DNA of 64,000 nucleotides from Metopolophium dirhodum (GCF_019925205.1 NC_083568.1:30254393-30318392); one strand, 5' to 3'. Shown: positions 25,480-38,205, counted from the first letter of the stretch. Notes: generated by a model not told the origin, from the letters alone. Numbers and translations are program-made.

Positions 25480-27584
25480 TAGCAACCAAGCAACGTGTTC
25501 AAATAATACGAAATTGAAAGTCAGTCGTCTACTCGTCTGAAAAACATGCCATGATAAGTGATGAGACCCTATAAGATCCGAATTCCGAGTTGATAACAAA
25601 TGTTTTTGCACGATTAATAATAGACAGAGTTTTCGAATCACTACCTTTTGTTCCACAAATTGTTTTCCAAGTCATTTTCTTCCAACGATATTAATTACCA
25701 AATTTTACCTTTGTTTATATAATGAATATTCCTATTTTACCAGGAATCATGATTATTTTTAATCGTGCTATTTACATATTTTGTTGAAGTATATTTATTC
25801 CAATGGATGTTTGTTCTATAGTTTAGTTGTTCCACAAGAATTATTATACAAACATTTGGAACAAAATATAACTTAAATATTATCATATTCAATCCACGGA
25901 CTTGAGATCTTCCGTGCCCCGTGGTGTTTCAATGGCACTATGATCATAGAACAATATGATCGTACATAAATACATGATAATACAAGAAATAAATGCGCGG
26001 AAAAACATTTGAACTGCATTTTTGGTTTATGCGTAGACATGATACCATGTTGGATTGCACAAAACATTTAATGAATCAATAGCACGGACTAAGATATCTA
26101 AGTCCGTGATCAATAGTGAGCTAATGGTCCCTTAAACAAGATTTAGTGGCCCGTGATTGGTTCATTAAATTTTTAGTGAATCATTAAATTCAATAAATTG
26201 TTTTTATAATTTGTTTAAAAAGGACTGCATAAGTCATAAATTCTCTTTTTCCAATATTTTAAAATGTAATACAAGATTCCTTCTAAGATTATCTACTTAA
26301 ATCAAAAATGTCTAAAAAAGTCAAATTGAATTTATATGAGCGTTTGAATTCAAATTTTTACAACATTAAATATATTCATTCGACTTCTCATGTAGCGATT
26401 TTCTCATTTTGTTGTAATTCAAAAACAAATAATTGTAGATACAGTTGTGACGGCGCGGAGGGGCAAAGCGTCGCTCGGAGCTTCGACATATACTTGGAGC
26501 GTCCATGCTTTTGGCGGCAAACCCTTTCCGCATTCGAACAGACTGATTGGTGTTCGGTGTTGACCGCCATAACCAAACCGTCCCTGTCGGTTGTCTCTGT
26601 ACTTGCCTCATGCCTTACGTATACAGAATGACCTATAATGCGGGAGTGTGCAAAGTGTTAGCGAAGTGAACACCCGTGGCTATGTCACCTTTGTCCCTAC
26701 ACCTGCGGCTGCCCCATAAGTCGTTGATGTTGACCACATGGGTCACCGGTGAGGTGAGTGTGGTGGGTGGTGAGGTGGTATAGGTTTGGGATTTAAGAGT
26801 GGGTGCTGATAGGTGGTGTGGTGACGGAAAAAATTCGTAGTTGGTTTTTCGTCGTTACGAGTTATCGAACTGATGATGGCATAATTTTTCTCCGTCCGTA
26901 CTACCGAAAATATGTGATGATGGGTGACGAGAGGTGGGTGGAGATATCCAACACGAAGTCAAAAACGCCTGATATGCGTCGAAACACGCTGAACGTAAAT
27001 GTTATATATTTCCGGATAGTTGTACATACGGAAAGTGTAGCGCGCTCACCGCACGATAACACCTACCGACTCTGATTCGGATAGGCCAATATTTACGTGC
27101 GGGGCGCGAGCTGGTTTTAAATCAGCACAAATTCCGTGAGTGATTGTTTGGACGTTTTAGTACATCTACGCATTCTACGCGCTTGCGTGAGTAACGAAAT
27201 TGAATTCAAATTTAATACCACCCATTATACAGTGACCCGCGTGTAACCTACTGTACAGCAGATCTACATGCACTTGCCCACCTACTGTACAGGTTAGGTT
27301 AGGTATGTACTATCTGTGATTCAGCGAAAACCCCATTTCAATACAAGGTCATCGAACTGAAATATTTAGTGGTACCTCTTAGCGTGAACACACTGTAGAT
27401 AGATTGCTTCTAATTATTAGACCACATTAAATTTAGCTAATATTTTTAAAGGAGAAAAGTGAGCTAGCGGATTGCATCAGCTAGTAAACGCTACTACATT
27501 ACTGACAATTACCACAGTGGATCTACTACACAAACGGCGTCTACGGTCTACGTCAACAGGTTAATACAACGCGGTCGGGTACAT
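25480..27584. other. Intergenic DNA without a supported gene
   Basis: About 26440-27120 is less AT-rich than its surroundings and has overlapping short frames on both strands (for example + 26308-26631, - 26611-26366). None has a recognisable domain and the frames are mutually exclusive. It may be an old insertion. GGTTAGGTTAGG at 27292-27303 matches the insect telomere repeat TTAGG in two units only. I can support no gene. Confidence 0.5.
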
Positions 27585-27675
27585 TATTACATTTTTATTA
27601 CATTATTACATTTTTATTACATTATTACGTTATTAAATTATAACATTGTTAGTACATTAATACATTATTATAGAA
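27585..27675. repeat. Short tandem repeat of TTACATTATTACATTTTTA type
   Basis: Units of TTACATTATTACATTTTTA and shortened versions recur about three to five times, grading into single TACATTA units. This is a local minisatellite about 100 bp downstream of the stop of the minus-strand gene that follows. Confidence 0.75.
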
Positions 27676-27774
27676 CCATTGATTATTTATTTTACAATAC
27701 GGGACGAACCCTTTAATACATGAATACATATCATCCATGTACATCTACTTGGCAGTTATCACGAAAATTATATA

Positions 27775-28632
27775 TTATGGGAAAATGCATATTAGACCTA
27801 TTATAATAAGAAGTACACTACCAAAAACGTGAATGTGATAATAATTAACTAAATGGTTGAAATGTTTTTTTACGTGATACCAAACCGAATGGCGGCGGCG
27901 TGGACGACCGTAGATCCGCGGTCCGTACATCTCGTACAACTCGAAGATGTCGGGCTTCGGGGAAGTTGCAGGCGAGGATCCTTCACAGTCAAGTTTGGGA
28001 GCTGGACTTGGAGGCACGGGCGCGGGGATATTCGGAATTGATACAGTGCATGACCTGCTGCCCTCCGGCGAACCACGTGGACTCTTTAACAACTCTGGAG
28101 CATCGCCATCTGGATTTGGACGCACGGGTATATTCAGCGTGGATTCACACGGCATGCCCTCTAGCGAAATCTCGGAATCATGATGTTTCGTGTTATCACT
28201 GGTGACCTGCATACACTCTACATTTGGCGTTGATCGGCTGCAGCCGATCTCTGCAAGTGTCTCGCCGCCATCCAAATGTTGACACACAGGGATATTCGGC
28301 GTGGATGGACACTGCCTGCCGTCCGTAAAACTTTTGGATTCACCGTGTTCCAGTCTTCGAACCTCGTTGCTGACCTGCCGAAACTTTAGATTCGGCATTG
28401 ATCTATATTCAATCACTGTCGCTATGGCTGAGGTATCAGTATCGACCAGGGCCAAGTTCGACGTAAAGACATATCTTTCATGCACCCGTAATGTCTTCAA
28501 AATGCAGCTTTCGGCCAAAGGCTTGGGTGGATTGTTTCGGAGGTCGTTGAAAACCTGTTCCATTGTTTCATTCTTGGACTGGATGTGAATGTCGGACATA
28601 TTAATTTGTCTTTTAATATATAGGCAGAACAA
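27775..28632 (-). CDS. Unrecognised protein with SxPN motifs and C-terminal membrane segment, 285 aa
   Basis: I do not recognise this family. The frame is open for 285 codons; a second Met at codon 12 (28599) starts MSDIHIQ and may be the true start (274 aa). Five related motifs recur: SMPN (78-81), STPN (110-113), STPN (134-137), STLN (164-167) and SIPN (198-201), 24-34 residues apart. These look like a degenerate internal repeat. The middle is Ser/Pro-rich and probably disordered. Near the end comes a basic patch RPRRRH (243-248), then a hydrophobic run of about 16 residues (269-284) that ends the protein. This suggests a tail-anchored or single-pass membrane protein. There are no visible introns. 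Continuous openness in AT-rich DNA favours a real gene. Function unknown. Confidence 0.6.
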   Translation of the reverse strand: MFCLYIKRQINMSDIHIQSKNETMEQVFNDLRNNPPKPLAESCILKTLRVHERYVFTSNLALVDTDTSAIATVIEYRSMPNLKFRQVSNEVRRLEHGESKSFTDGRQCPSTPNIPVCQHLDGGETLAEIGCSRSTPNVECMQVTSDNTKHHDSEISLEGMPCESTLNIPVRPNPDGDAPELLKSPRGSPEGSRSCTVSIPNIPAPVPPSPAPKLDCEGSSPATSPKPDIFELYEMYGPRIYGRPRRRHSVWYHVKKHFNHLVNYYHIHVFGSVLLIIIGLICIFP

Positions 28633-29607
28633 TTAACATACGTTTTAACTAGCTGACTGCGCTGACTGACAAAATATTAGTAATGAACGCAAGAGATAAA
28701 TATTTACAACTGGTAAATATGTTACATAGATACGAATTGTTGATTTTCCAAACGTTAATTTTCATGGCAACGTTATAATATGTGTACGATAATTATTTAT
28801 TAAAATTTTTTTAATTATAGGTACCTACTGATCAAAAATACAAAACTAAAAGTTTTTTTTATTGTTCAACTAGTTTAAGAAAACATTATTTGATGTTTCA
28901 CATCTGGCAGGCGTCCCGCAACGGCTACGGTTTTTTCATTATAAAAAACTAATAATTTGTATTAATTATAACAATAGAATAATAATATTATTAATTATTC
29001 ATCACTAATATGAAGGATTTTTCACAACACATTTTAGATTCTGATCGAAGCAAATTATATTATATTATATTAGATATTATTAAATATTAACCTAACCTAA
29101 AGATTAACCAAAATTTGAATTTTTCATTTTTCTCTGTGAAATAGAAACGATAAAATCAAATCACACACACAAGGTTAGGTTAGGCATATGAATGAATGCT
29201 TATTATAAACTGTACAATATTTATAATGACGCATATAGTTAAACAAATCCTTTAATAATATATTATACGGTGGATGATGTAACAACTGATGCGCAATATT
29301 AGTCATAATTTATAATCATATTATATTTAATCATAATTCATAATCTGTTTCTGAAAATGTCCAGAATTAAGAAGCAGAGTTTGAATCTTCGTTCTAGACT
29401 TTATAGTTCTTACAGTCCTTCTGGATCTAGCAGCAGGTGGTAAGTCTTCATAACGATTGACAATCTGTTTAATAGAAGTTTATTATATTATAATCAAAAA
29501 TAAAATAAAATATATTATAATTATTGTAAAATATTTAATACCTATCTACGAGTATAGTCTTTTCTGAAAATCGTAATAAATACTAAAAAAAAATTGAGGT
29601 GTAGGTA
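28633..29607. other. Intergenic DNA upstream of the 285-aa gene
   Basis: AT-rich, no open frame of note. A TTTTAGATTCTGATCGAAGC match at about 29033-29052 resembles the left end of the repeat at 16303. GGTTAGGTTAGG occurs at about 29173-29184. Promoter elements for the minus-strand gene cannot be identified. Confidence 0.5.
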
Positions 29608-29615
29608 GGTATAAA

Positions 29616-30188
29616 CATAGGCGTGTTTACGGGAGAGGCAGGGTGGGCACTGCCCCCCCCCGGCAGACTGTGCTTCCAAAAAAAAAAATGACAGGATAAA
29701 AAAAAAAGTCGTGCGGTGTGTACCCTGCAGTACCTATAGATTTTGATTAATTGTAATTTTTTTAGTTACGCATTTATTAACTAGTGATTATATTATCATA
29801 TTATAATATTATGTTCATCATATTATAGTTTTATCAGTTGATATCATTCAATTACCGGTTATAATTTCAAAAATGTTTTTAGATATTTTACGACTTGTTA
29901 AAATAATTTAAATTTTGTCAGATACTCAAAATATAATATATTACCTACTGATTAGTTAATAGTTTTACAATTTGTATGTTGTTTACCTTGTATAATGGAT
30001 GGGAAAAAAGTATTGTTATTGTTTTGACAATGTTTATACTTTTAGATCATAATTAAAAAATACTCCTATCATTGTGAATTTTGTAACATAAAAAATGAAT
30101 GTTTTTTCATTTCTAAAAAAAAAAATAGGTTTCACAGTTTAAACATTTGTTGTGCCCCCTCGGTCACTAAAGTCTGAACACGCCTATG
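29616..30188. mobile_element. Non-autonomous hAT-type MITE, 573 bp, perfect 8-bp target duplication
   Basis: The termini are CATAGGCGTGTT and its complement (AACACGCCTATG). Direct repeats GGTATAAA flank the element at 29608-29615 and 30189-30196. The 8-bp duplication is the hallmark of hAT transposases. The interior has a C-run and A-runs but no open frame, so it must be mobilised in trans. Confidence 0.85.
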
Positions 30189-30196
30189 GGTATAAA

Positions 30197-32086
30197 AAAT
30201 GTGTACCTAATTTAATAATAATATGACCTACCTGCATTTTGTGTAAGAATAAAGTGTTGCCCGGCGTATTATATAGGCAAAATAGGTACATTACTGCAGT
30301 TTCAATATTAACCATAATCATTACGTCATTTCAGCTTATCGCAACTTTGTTCGCCGATAGTGTGGTCGCTCACAAACCAAACCACATCTTACTCGACCGT
30401 AAAATATACCCAAATACTTAACTTAACAAAAGTAATGACATTTTAAAAATAAACTACATTACTTAAATAAATGTTTTTAGGCTGACAAACCGTCTCTTTC
30501 GAATCGTTTTTCAACATTTCATTCGTTGCTATCGATTAGTTCGTAAGTGGTCCACTACGGCGCGCGCTATATCATGGTTTGCACGGCGTCTATAGAGTCA
30601 CAACTACTGTACAGCAAAGCGTTACCCTCTTGCCCACTTTTTTTTTTTTTATCTAAAAGAAGATTCCTTACAGGTTACAGGCTGCATTGAACTCCGATTT
30701 TTTTTATTTCAAAAAATGTATAAAATAATTTGAAAAAAAAACTTAAACTTGTCTTATTTTTAAAGACATTTAATTATAAAGTTTGAGATTAAAATATTTA
30801 AAAATGGAGTTCAATGTGGACACTAGCCCAGAGCCAATTGTGAAATTGCAGGTTCAATTAAAGCATTGCATGTATATGTACACTGTTTACAGTTTTTCAC
30901 CATGATTGATTAAAATCGTTTTTGAGGAATCAACAAGGTAATGTTAGATTGTCAGGACTTACTTTGATGACTTATCGACTTATTGACTTAGATGTTAAAT
31001 TCGTAGTAAGATAACATTAAAATATATAAATAACACTGTCAATATTTTTTAAAAAAGAATCAAAAAAATAATTTTACTTAATAATTATAAAATTAAATTG
31101 CGGAATTTTTATTTGCACAGTATATGTCATAATTATAAACCCCCAGCTCCTTAAAAAATGTATGGCTATGTTCGTGCTATGCTTGACTCGTGATAACTGA
31201 TAAATTGACCCATAGTGAAAATAATTCGTATCTACGTCACTGTCACTCTCTATCAGATTTTTTTTGTATGGTGTTGCACAGCAAGTCGGGGGATATTTTC
31301 GATTAGCGGAGCGGAGCGACGGCGCCGAGGAGCGTAGCGACGAGTGCCGCTAGCATGGCATCACTGACGTGACTTATTTCGTATTGGTGTCACTGCTAAA
31401 TCCCTGGTATAGCCCTGGTATGTAATCCCTGATGGTTGGTATTAATCATGAACTAAGATAGTTAACTAATCTTAGTTCATGGTATTAATTTGTAATTTTT
31501 TTATTTGAGGTTAGAATTCGAACTCTTGATTAAGGTTATCAATTATAATTTCTTATCACGGGACCCAACTCTTATCACGGGGCCCAACTGTCCCCATCCC
31601 ATCATTCAGGTAACTACATAAGTATTCTTATCAATAAATTATTATCTTTTGATAACATTGTTGATTAAAATCACGGTCTTAGATAAAAATGATAACTAGA
31701 TACATAAAACTTGAAATGTGTAAATGTGTTACAAACTTACAACTTACAATTCGTATCACGATGACATCACTCACATTAAAAATTCAAAACTGAATTCAGT
31801 TTTTACTTTTATATTAATTTATTTATTACACACGATTAAGAGACTTACATTTAATTATAATTATTAATTACTATGTTAAATTTCCGATCTAGTGATTTAT
31901 TGAAAATTATTCAAGTCGTTCTTGATGCATTTGAGAATTTATAGATAATCTTTATTGTTTATTTTTAATTCATAGAAATAGGGACATTGTTCTTTGAGTA
32001 ATTTTTATTGGCTTGTCTGTTTGTTTATTTAATTAAAGTTAGTGTAGAACGTCACTACTGTGTTGTTTAAATTATTATATTTAAAG
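30197..32086. other. Intergenic DNA before the Sec20 gene
   Basis: No supported gene. A CpG-containing block near 30530-30640 includes CTACTGTACAGCAAAGCG followed by CTCTTGCCCAC, which partly matches 27249-27280 (CTACTGTACAGCAGATC...CTTGCCCAC), so a dispersed repeat is likely. Another GC-richer block lies at about 31300-31360. The final few hundred bases presumably hold the Sec20 promoter, but no element stands out. Confidence 0.45.
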
Positions 32087-33912
32087 ATGCTAAAAGAATT
32101 GAGCACAGTCAGAGAATGCATTGTAAACACAAATGTGACATTAAAGTCTATAATACAGGTAAATTGTTAACAATACTGTATTGTTTTCAAATATATACTT
32201 AAACTTATTTAATGATTTAAAATGTAGGACATATATTCGTGCGATGGACCTATTGAATCTCTAACACAATTAAATGCTGATGGTAGAAATCAAATAAACG
32301 TATTTAGAAATCTAATAGAAAACTTAGAGCTGTATGCTCGAGAAGCGGAAAGTCAACAAGAACGATCAGAAGTTGTAGAAGAAGCCCGTAATCAGAGAGA
32401 ATATTTAACTAGGTAATTTAAAGTGAAGCTTAACCTTATACTAAACAAATTATTTGAAATATAAGCACTGCCTATCTAAATAAAATTAGTATGGTTATTT
32501 CTACTTTACGGGACACCTTTTTTTGTTGCAATTTTTTTTTTTTGAAACTGATGTGGTTAAATACACTGAAAACGATAGTGAAGGCAGAATTTGGCGCTCG
32601 GGCATAGTCTTGAAGTTATGACACTTCAAAGTTAGTATATAACAGTGGAAAATGATAAGTGTGGATATATGGTGGTTACCGTTGCATAGCAAGCAGAAGG
32701 ATATTTTCGATTTTTTTGTCTGCGCGCAGCGCAGCAAGCGAGTGGCAATGCGGGCGTCTCAAAGCCCTAAGAAATGGTATGCTATAATGTAGAAAAGTTC
32801 CATAAAATCATACAATTTCATAGAATTTCGATCATTTTAAGTTATTTATATGTGTGTCATTCTGTAACGTAACTTCTATATTTATATTTTGATACATTAT
32901 TGTGCGAAAATATACGAATACAATCAATTATATGTATTTTTTACATTTTTCATAATTTATATTTGATGCTTTAAAAGTGTTAGACCTTATGCTAAGGATA
33001 TTAAACAGAGATTATAGTTTGTAGGATTACATTATAATGTTTATTATTATAATTTTTATACGGTTTCTGTTATTGGGAGATATCTATAAAATATATTGAT
33101 TTAATTGTACTTAATTTTTAAAAATATAACTTTATAATTAATATTTATTACTGTTTATTGCAATTGTATAGTAACATTGCTTCATTCAGAAAGGCAAATG
33201 TAGAATGTATGGCGAGGATTCACAAAAAATCTAGTGAACAGTTGTTAGGTACAAGTAAAGAAGAACAAGTGCGACATAAGTAAGTTGTACTTTTAGCAGA
33301 AAATAAATAAAAGTATTAATTTTGATTAGTATTTACTATTCAAGTATGTTACTTATTTTTAATGATTCAATATCTATAAAAGTTGAGAAATCACTTTTAT
33401 AATTTTATAATAATTAGTCACTTATTAACAACATTTTCTATAGTTGAATAACTTATATAGATTTTACTGTTTTAACAAATTAACAATATTGGTAAATCTT
33501 TTTTTTTTTAACAATATTTTGTTTAAGATTGAAAATGGATAAAGAAAATTTATTAAAACAGTCATCAACTGTTACCAATCAACTATTATCAGTCAGTAGA
33601 CAATTAGCAAGCACATCTCAACAAAGCTTGGACACTCTTGAAACTCTTTGTTAGATCATAATATTAAATAATTTTGTATTCGTCAACTAGAATATTAATT
33701 ATGATTTTTTTTATTAATTTTCAGTAAAGTCATCTTCAACTGTATCTAATATAAGTAGTGAGATTAAAAATGCCAAAGGAGCATTAACTCAGTCTGAAAA
33801 ACTTTTAAACAAGTATGGACAACGTGAAACAACTGACAAAATTATTATTATGTTCGCTTTTGCATTTTTTTTATGTGTTATTGCTTATATTGTTCAAAAA
33901 CGACTTTTTTGA
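32087..33912 (+). CDS. Sec20/BNIP1-type SNARE, 5 exons, 224 aa
   Basis: Sec20 (BNIP1 in vertebrates) is the Qb-SNARE that with Ufe1/syntaxin-18, Use1 and Sec22 fuses Golgi-derived vesicles with the ER. Exons by splice signals and phase: 32087-32158, 32228-32412, 33172-33279, 33528-33649, 33725-33912; total 675 nt. Features: an N-terminal helical region; RKANVECM (like RKAN in BNIP1); a SNARE helix spanning exons 3-5; LLNKYGQRETTDK just before a C-terminal membrane anchor (IIIMFAFAFFLCVIAYIV); and a basic lumenal end QKRLF. The human protein has 228 aa, so the length fits. The donor of exon 4 is GTTAGA, and reading through it would stop at once. An AATAAA lies at 34104-34109. It converges on the RPA3 gene. 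Confidence 0.9.
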
Positions 33913-34909
33913 CGCTAAAAATTTAAATTTAAAGTGTTCTAAAATTTGATTGACTTTATATTTTGCAATATGTATGTATATATATATATATGAATATGGT
34001 ATATTTTTTATGATTTACCAAAATGTTATGTATTTAATTTTCCATGATTGAATACAAAAAATGTTGCTCTATTGCAACAAAGATTAAAATTCTATGATAT
34101 GTTAATAAACAATATTTATGTTTTATAATTATAAAGTTAAATATCTAGTGTTTTTAATCACATGCAGTTATTATCAGCAGGTAAATTAAATATTCAAAAA
34201 GATTTTTTTAAATTCATTAGTTTAATTGATTTTAAATATTTGTACAGTAAAGTTGAGTAAACTTGTGTTTACAAGGCTGAAAATGTTTTTGAGTACAAAT
34301 GTAAAAATTATTTTACAATATTTATATAATTATATTATGTTCTGTGCCTTATGGGCATAGATTTTAAATACAAAGATGCAGCATTGATCCAAAACTGTGA
34401 AACCAATATCCAGTCTTATGCACAGTGTAGATAGACAATGCCGCATCTTTATGTTTAATATCTATATTGGCCATTTTTTAAATATATTTGTTGTAGACCT
34501 TGTATAGTCCACTATAGTAGTCTAAAAAGACAAGTATACAGGTAAAAATACATATATATCTTAATTCATTTTTTTTTTTTTTTTAATATTTTTGGCCCTA
34601 TAGGTAGATTAGTACATAATAATACAGGCCTATGAGTTCCTTTATTACAATTAATGAGAGGTTTTTAATATTAAATTAATGAAAGAAAACCAACATTTGA
34701 AATAGTTTGATCTTCTACTTATGTAAAATTGTGTTGATTTGTACCATGTAATTTTCCAAACAAAATTAGATATCGTGACATAATATATTTTAAAAAAATG
34801 AAGAAGTAATTATCTTTCTTAGAAAATAATTATTAAGACAATAAAGAGTATCAGTACTTAAATACAAAAAAAATTATTATTAAAGTCTGAATCAACGATT
34901 CATTTCTCT
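33913..34909. other. Shared 3' region between convergent Sec20 and RPA3 genes
   Basis: AT-rich, no frame. It carries AATAAA on the + strand at 34104-34109 (Sec20) and TTTATT at 34641-34646, which reads AATAAA on the minus strand 264 nt past the RPA3 stop. Poly-T near 34568-34584. The two 3' UTRs may lie close together or overlap. Confidence 0.55.
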
Positions 34910-36308
34910 TCATTGCTTCAAGGGGTTTGATAGGCTGTATATTAGTGAAACTGCTTCATTAAATTGTGGTTTCTCTAAAAAAAATATAAAAAACATTAAG
35001 ATAAATTCACTAATTATTGATTATTAAGAGATTACTTTTAACTATCCATAACTAACTACTTGCACAAATAAAATTAGTGAAAAATAAAAATAATAACTTG
35101 AAATCAGAATAATAATAATAATTAATTTTTCATAAATTTTAGTTCTAGATTATAATATTAATGATAAATTAGTGAAACATCCAAGAAAAATAATTCTAAC
35201 TAAGCAAATTTGTTAGTTAGTCTTGTGTCAGAATGTAAGTCCCTCAATGATTAGGGACACCAAAATCAATTCTGGCTCTAACAAGAGCTGTTTTAGCTCT
35301 GTAGTTGGCAGGATTGGCTAAAGAAAAGGTGTCAATATACATTATACTGAGGCATTAAATCACGATTTTTTCCACAACTGGGACACAGTGAATTCATGTT
35401 TCAATAATTAGTGATTTAACGGATGTGTTAACAAATTAACGTAATACGTAAATAAAATAATAATTATAAAAATGAATCCAATTTTCTGCTTGAGAGTTGA
35501 GACTGCAATAATAACGTTAATAACAGCAAAACACTGTATTACTGACAGAATGTGAAAAACAAGTCACTAACACACAGTTGCGGTTCATATTTATTAATAC
35601 TAATCAGTTATTGGTCGTTTCTGGTTAACTGTGGAAAATACGTCTGAATGTCAGATAAGCATTTGTTTTATTTATAAACCATGTTTATGTCTATACTCTA
35701 TATGAATATGACTATTTATATATTTATTTATTTGATACGTTGTGTCACTCAATATTTTTCAGAACTGACTATCCACTATAGGTACCTACTCGGTACCCAC
35801 CCACCACCCCTTTTAGCTGTGAGACATTTGTCTCACAAAAATCCTCTCGCGCCGCCACTGTACTGAGCCCCATTTCGTTAAGGTCGTTATTGGGAGGTTT
35901 GATAAAAATTATACTATTATGTTTATGATGGGATTACCGTTCCAAATATCCATGGATTGTGTACTTACCAAAATCATCAGTTATTGATGATGGTAAGTTG
36001 TAGTAACTTTCTCCGGCTACAGTTCCTTTATCTTTGGCCAAACCATGCACTTCTACCCATCCGTCTAGAGCACTGTCAATTGGTTCATGAAAATTAACGG
36101 TCACCACTTGGTCGTCTGTTGTTTGCATTGTTAAGGTTTTACCATCGGGACTCACCTAAGAAAACAAACATTAGCATACAAATGTCATGTAAAATGGTAT
36201 GTACTATACCTTCAACACGTTTCCGATTAATGTTACAGCCTTGTCGGTGAATTTCTGCAAGAAAGAACCGTTAACAAACGCCCGTGTAGGTATAGCCACA
36301 GATTCCAT
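34910..36308 (-). CDS. Replication protein A 14-kDa subunit (RPA3), 3 exons, 116 aa
   Basis: RPA3 is the smallest subunit of the RPA heterotrimer that coats single-stranded DNA in replication and repair; its single OB fold holds the trimer together. Minus-strand exons: 36308-36210 (33 codons), 36155-35969, 34974-34910; total 351 nt. Recognisable features are the N-terminal FVNGSFLQKFTDKAVTLIGN (compare the INAGMLAQFIDKPVCFVGR start of human RPA3), SPDGKTLTMQTTDD, EPID...GWVEVHGL (compare EPLDEEISGIVEVVG) and a last exon reading KPQFNEAVSLIYSL, which corresponds to the C-terminal helix LYNEAVKIIHDF. The human protein has 121 aa. The single-G phase junction (GATTTTG/AG) joins exons 2 and 3 in frame. 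Splice donors are GTATAG and GTAAGT. No damage seen. Confidence 0.88.
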
Positions 36309-37482
36309 GTTATTTTATTTTTGCACAGTAGTTATACAAATTACAATTGAAAATTTCTTTTAGTGACCGACTTGTGTTTGAAGCGGCTGCGAGTTGTTTT
36401 AGTCACTGAATAGTGAATACTGAATTGTAATTAACACTTTACAGTTCTTATCTTTGCTTTATGTTTATGATGTTTTCCCGGTTTTTCACCTTCTTATCAT
36501 GGCTTTGCGGTGTTACTATCTATTTGCTATTGTGGTATAAATCTTAAACATAACCACAGATAACAAAGATAACAACAATACAGTGGTTGGTATAAACCAT
36601 TGATACCTTATGTTATCTCTATAACCAGAATAAAGGTAAATTTCATAGTATGATTATAGATAACGTAAAATAGTGATTATTTATTATTTAAATAGATATT
36701 AAACGTAATATCAAAAGTTAAACTGTCAATGTAGTCATACAAAACTTTTGAAATTTTGAATATCAGAATATGTACGAAGATAATGACACTTAATAGTTAA
36801 AGTAAGGCTCTGTATACCTTATAGTGCCCTAGTTAGTTAAGTTAGCTACTAAAGTTTAGAATCTCAGTAAATACCAAATAAGTTAAGAGTGTTGTAGCTT
36901 AGTATTTTCTTGGTGCATTAAGTATTGTTTAACTTCACTACTTCCAGATTCTAATATTCAAATTGTATGGAATACAAATTAAGTTTTTCATCAAAGTAAG
37001 TATTTGTTTTTGATTTTATTAGTGCAACTAATACAATCTTAGATATGCATGAACAATTTAAATTTATGGGGCATATTTCTCAATATATTTTATTTTAACA
37101 CGTTCTACATTTTTACATTGACAAATTAATAATCTTTGATGAATATATTGAATATTTTATTATAATTTATGGAAAAGTTCAATGGACAATATATAATATA
37201 GTGTATATAAATATTTCCTGTGTTAGGTATATTCAAGAAATTTGGTTTGCTTATGCATAGTACAGTTCTTGAATTTAATATAAAATATTTCTGAATATTA
37301 TATAAAAGTATTTTCAAAGTATTTTTGTTTTGCTAAAAACAATTCATTTAGGTATTTCAAATACCTATTTTAGATACATTTTCTATAGAGAATAAAAATA
37401 TAATTTTCGTATTTTTCTTTAGATATAATTTAATACCTACTAATAACTATAAATCTTTAGAACTAAGTTGAGTCATGGGTCT
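36309..37482. other. Intergenic DNA upstream of RPA3
   Basis: The first 150 bp or so should contain the RPA3 5' UTR and promoter (minus strand). Downstream it is AT-rich with simple TATAAC-type stretches at 36590-36670. The open frame 37317-37126 (minus) shows only low-complexity residues. No gene supported. Confidence 0.5.
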
Positions 37483-38205
37483 GGTAGGTGAATTGCGGAC
37501 ATTTTCTCCCCGACTGTTTTTGGCGAAGAAGGACATTTCCCCCCTCCCCCTCCCCATGATATATTATTGATGTGGACATTTTCTCCCCAAGTTGACTATT
37601 TAATATGAATATATTTATGCATATTGTCTAATATTTTCAAATATTTTCATAAATATATTAATTATAGATGTATATTTTTAATCAACTGAACTACTTGAAT
37701 CATATTCATAAGCAATTATTAAATTGTTAAATATTCAAACTGGTACGGTTTTAACAAAAAATAAAATAGTAAATATGAACAAAGGCTAAAAAAATATTTA
37801 AATATTAATTATTAAGAATATGACAAAAGAATCAGAATTCAAATGTTTTTTACAAAAGTATCATTTTTATGTCTGAATTTTTAACCATTTTTATTAATTA
37901 TTAATTATATTTTACTTAATTCTTACTTATTTTTCTTTTAATTTTTATTGTTTCAAGTAAGTAGTTCAGTTGATCAAACATAATATATATTTATAATATA
38001 TCATATTTATGAGTATAAAAACTAATTTTATATATTTTATATTTTATTTAAAAAAAAATTCATATTAAATAATATTAAATTATTAGTAATTAATTAACAT
38101 TAAAAAAAAATGGAGGGAAAATGTCCGCATCAAAAATATATCGGGGGTAAAATGTCCTACTAGTTCGAAAAGAGTCGGGGGAAATGTCCATTTACCGTGG
38201 TAGGT
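37483..38205. mobile_element. Inverted-repeat MITE with ATTTTCYCCC-rich ends
   Basis: The left end holds GGACATTTTCTCCCCGACT and GGACATTTCCCCCC. The right end holds the complements, AGTCGGGGGAAATGTCC and GGGGGTAAAATGTCC. The ends therefore form inverted repeats of about 40-90 bp with the GGACATTT block repeated inside each arm. The interior is AT-rich and non-coding. The target duplication is not resolved (GGTAG-like sequence on both sides). Confidence 0.75.

Noticed and set aside
26308..26631. 107-codon frame in a GC-richer patch, plus overlapping minus frames
   Set aside because: Frames on both strands are equally open and none has a domain or conserved motif.
27292..27303. GGTTAGGTTAGG as a telomere-repeat array
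   Set aside because: Only two units; far too short to be an interstitial telomere array.
30239..30421. 60-codon frame with a hydrophobic segment
   Set aside because: It begins with a non-ATG codon and is short; no splice or homology support.
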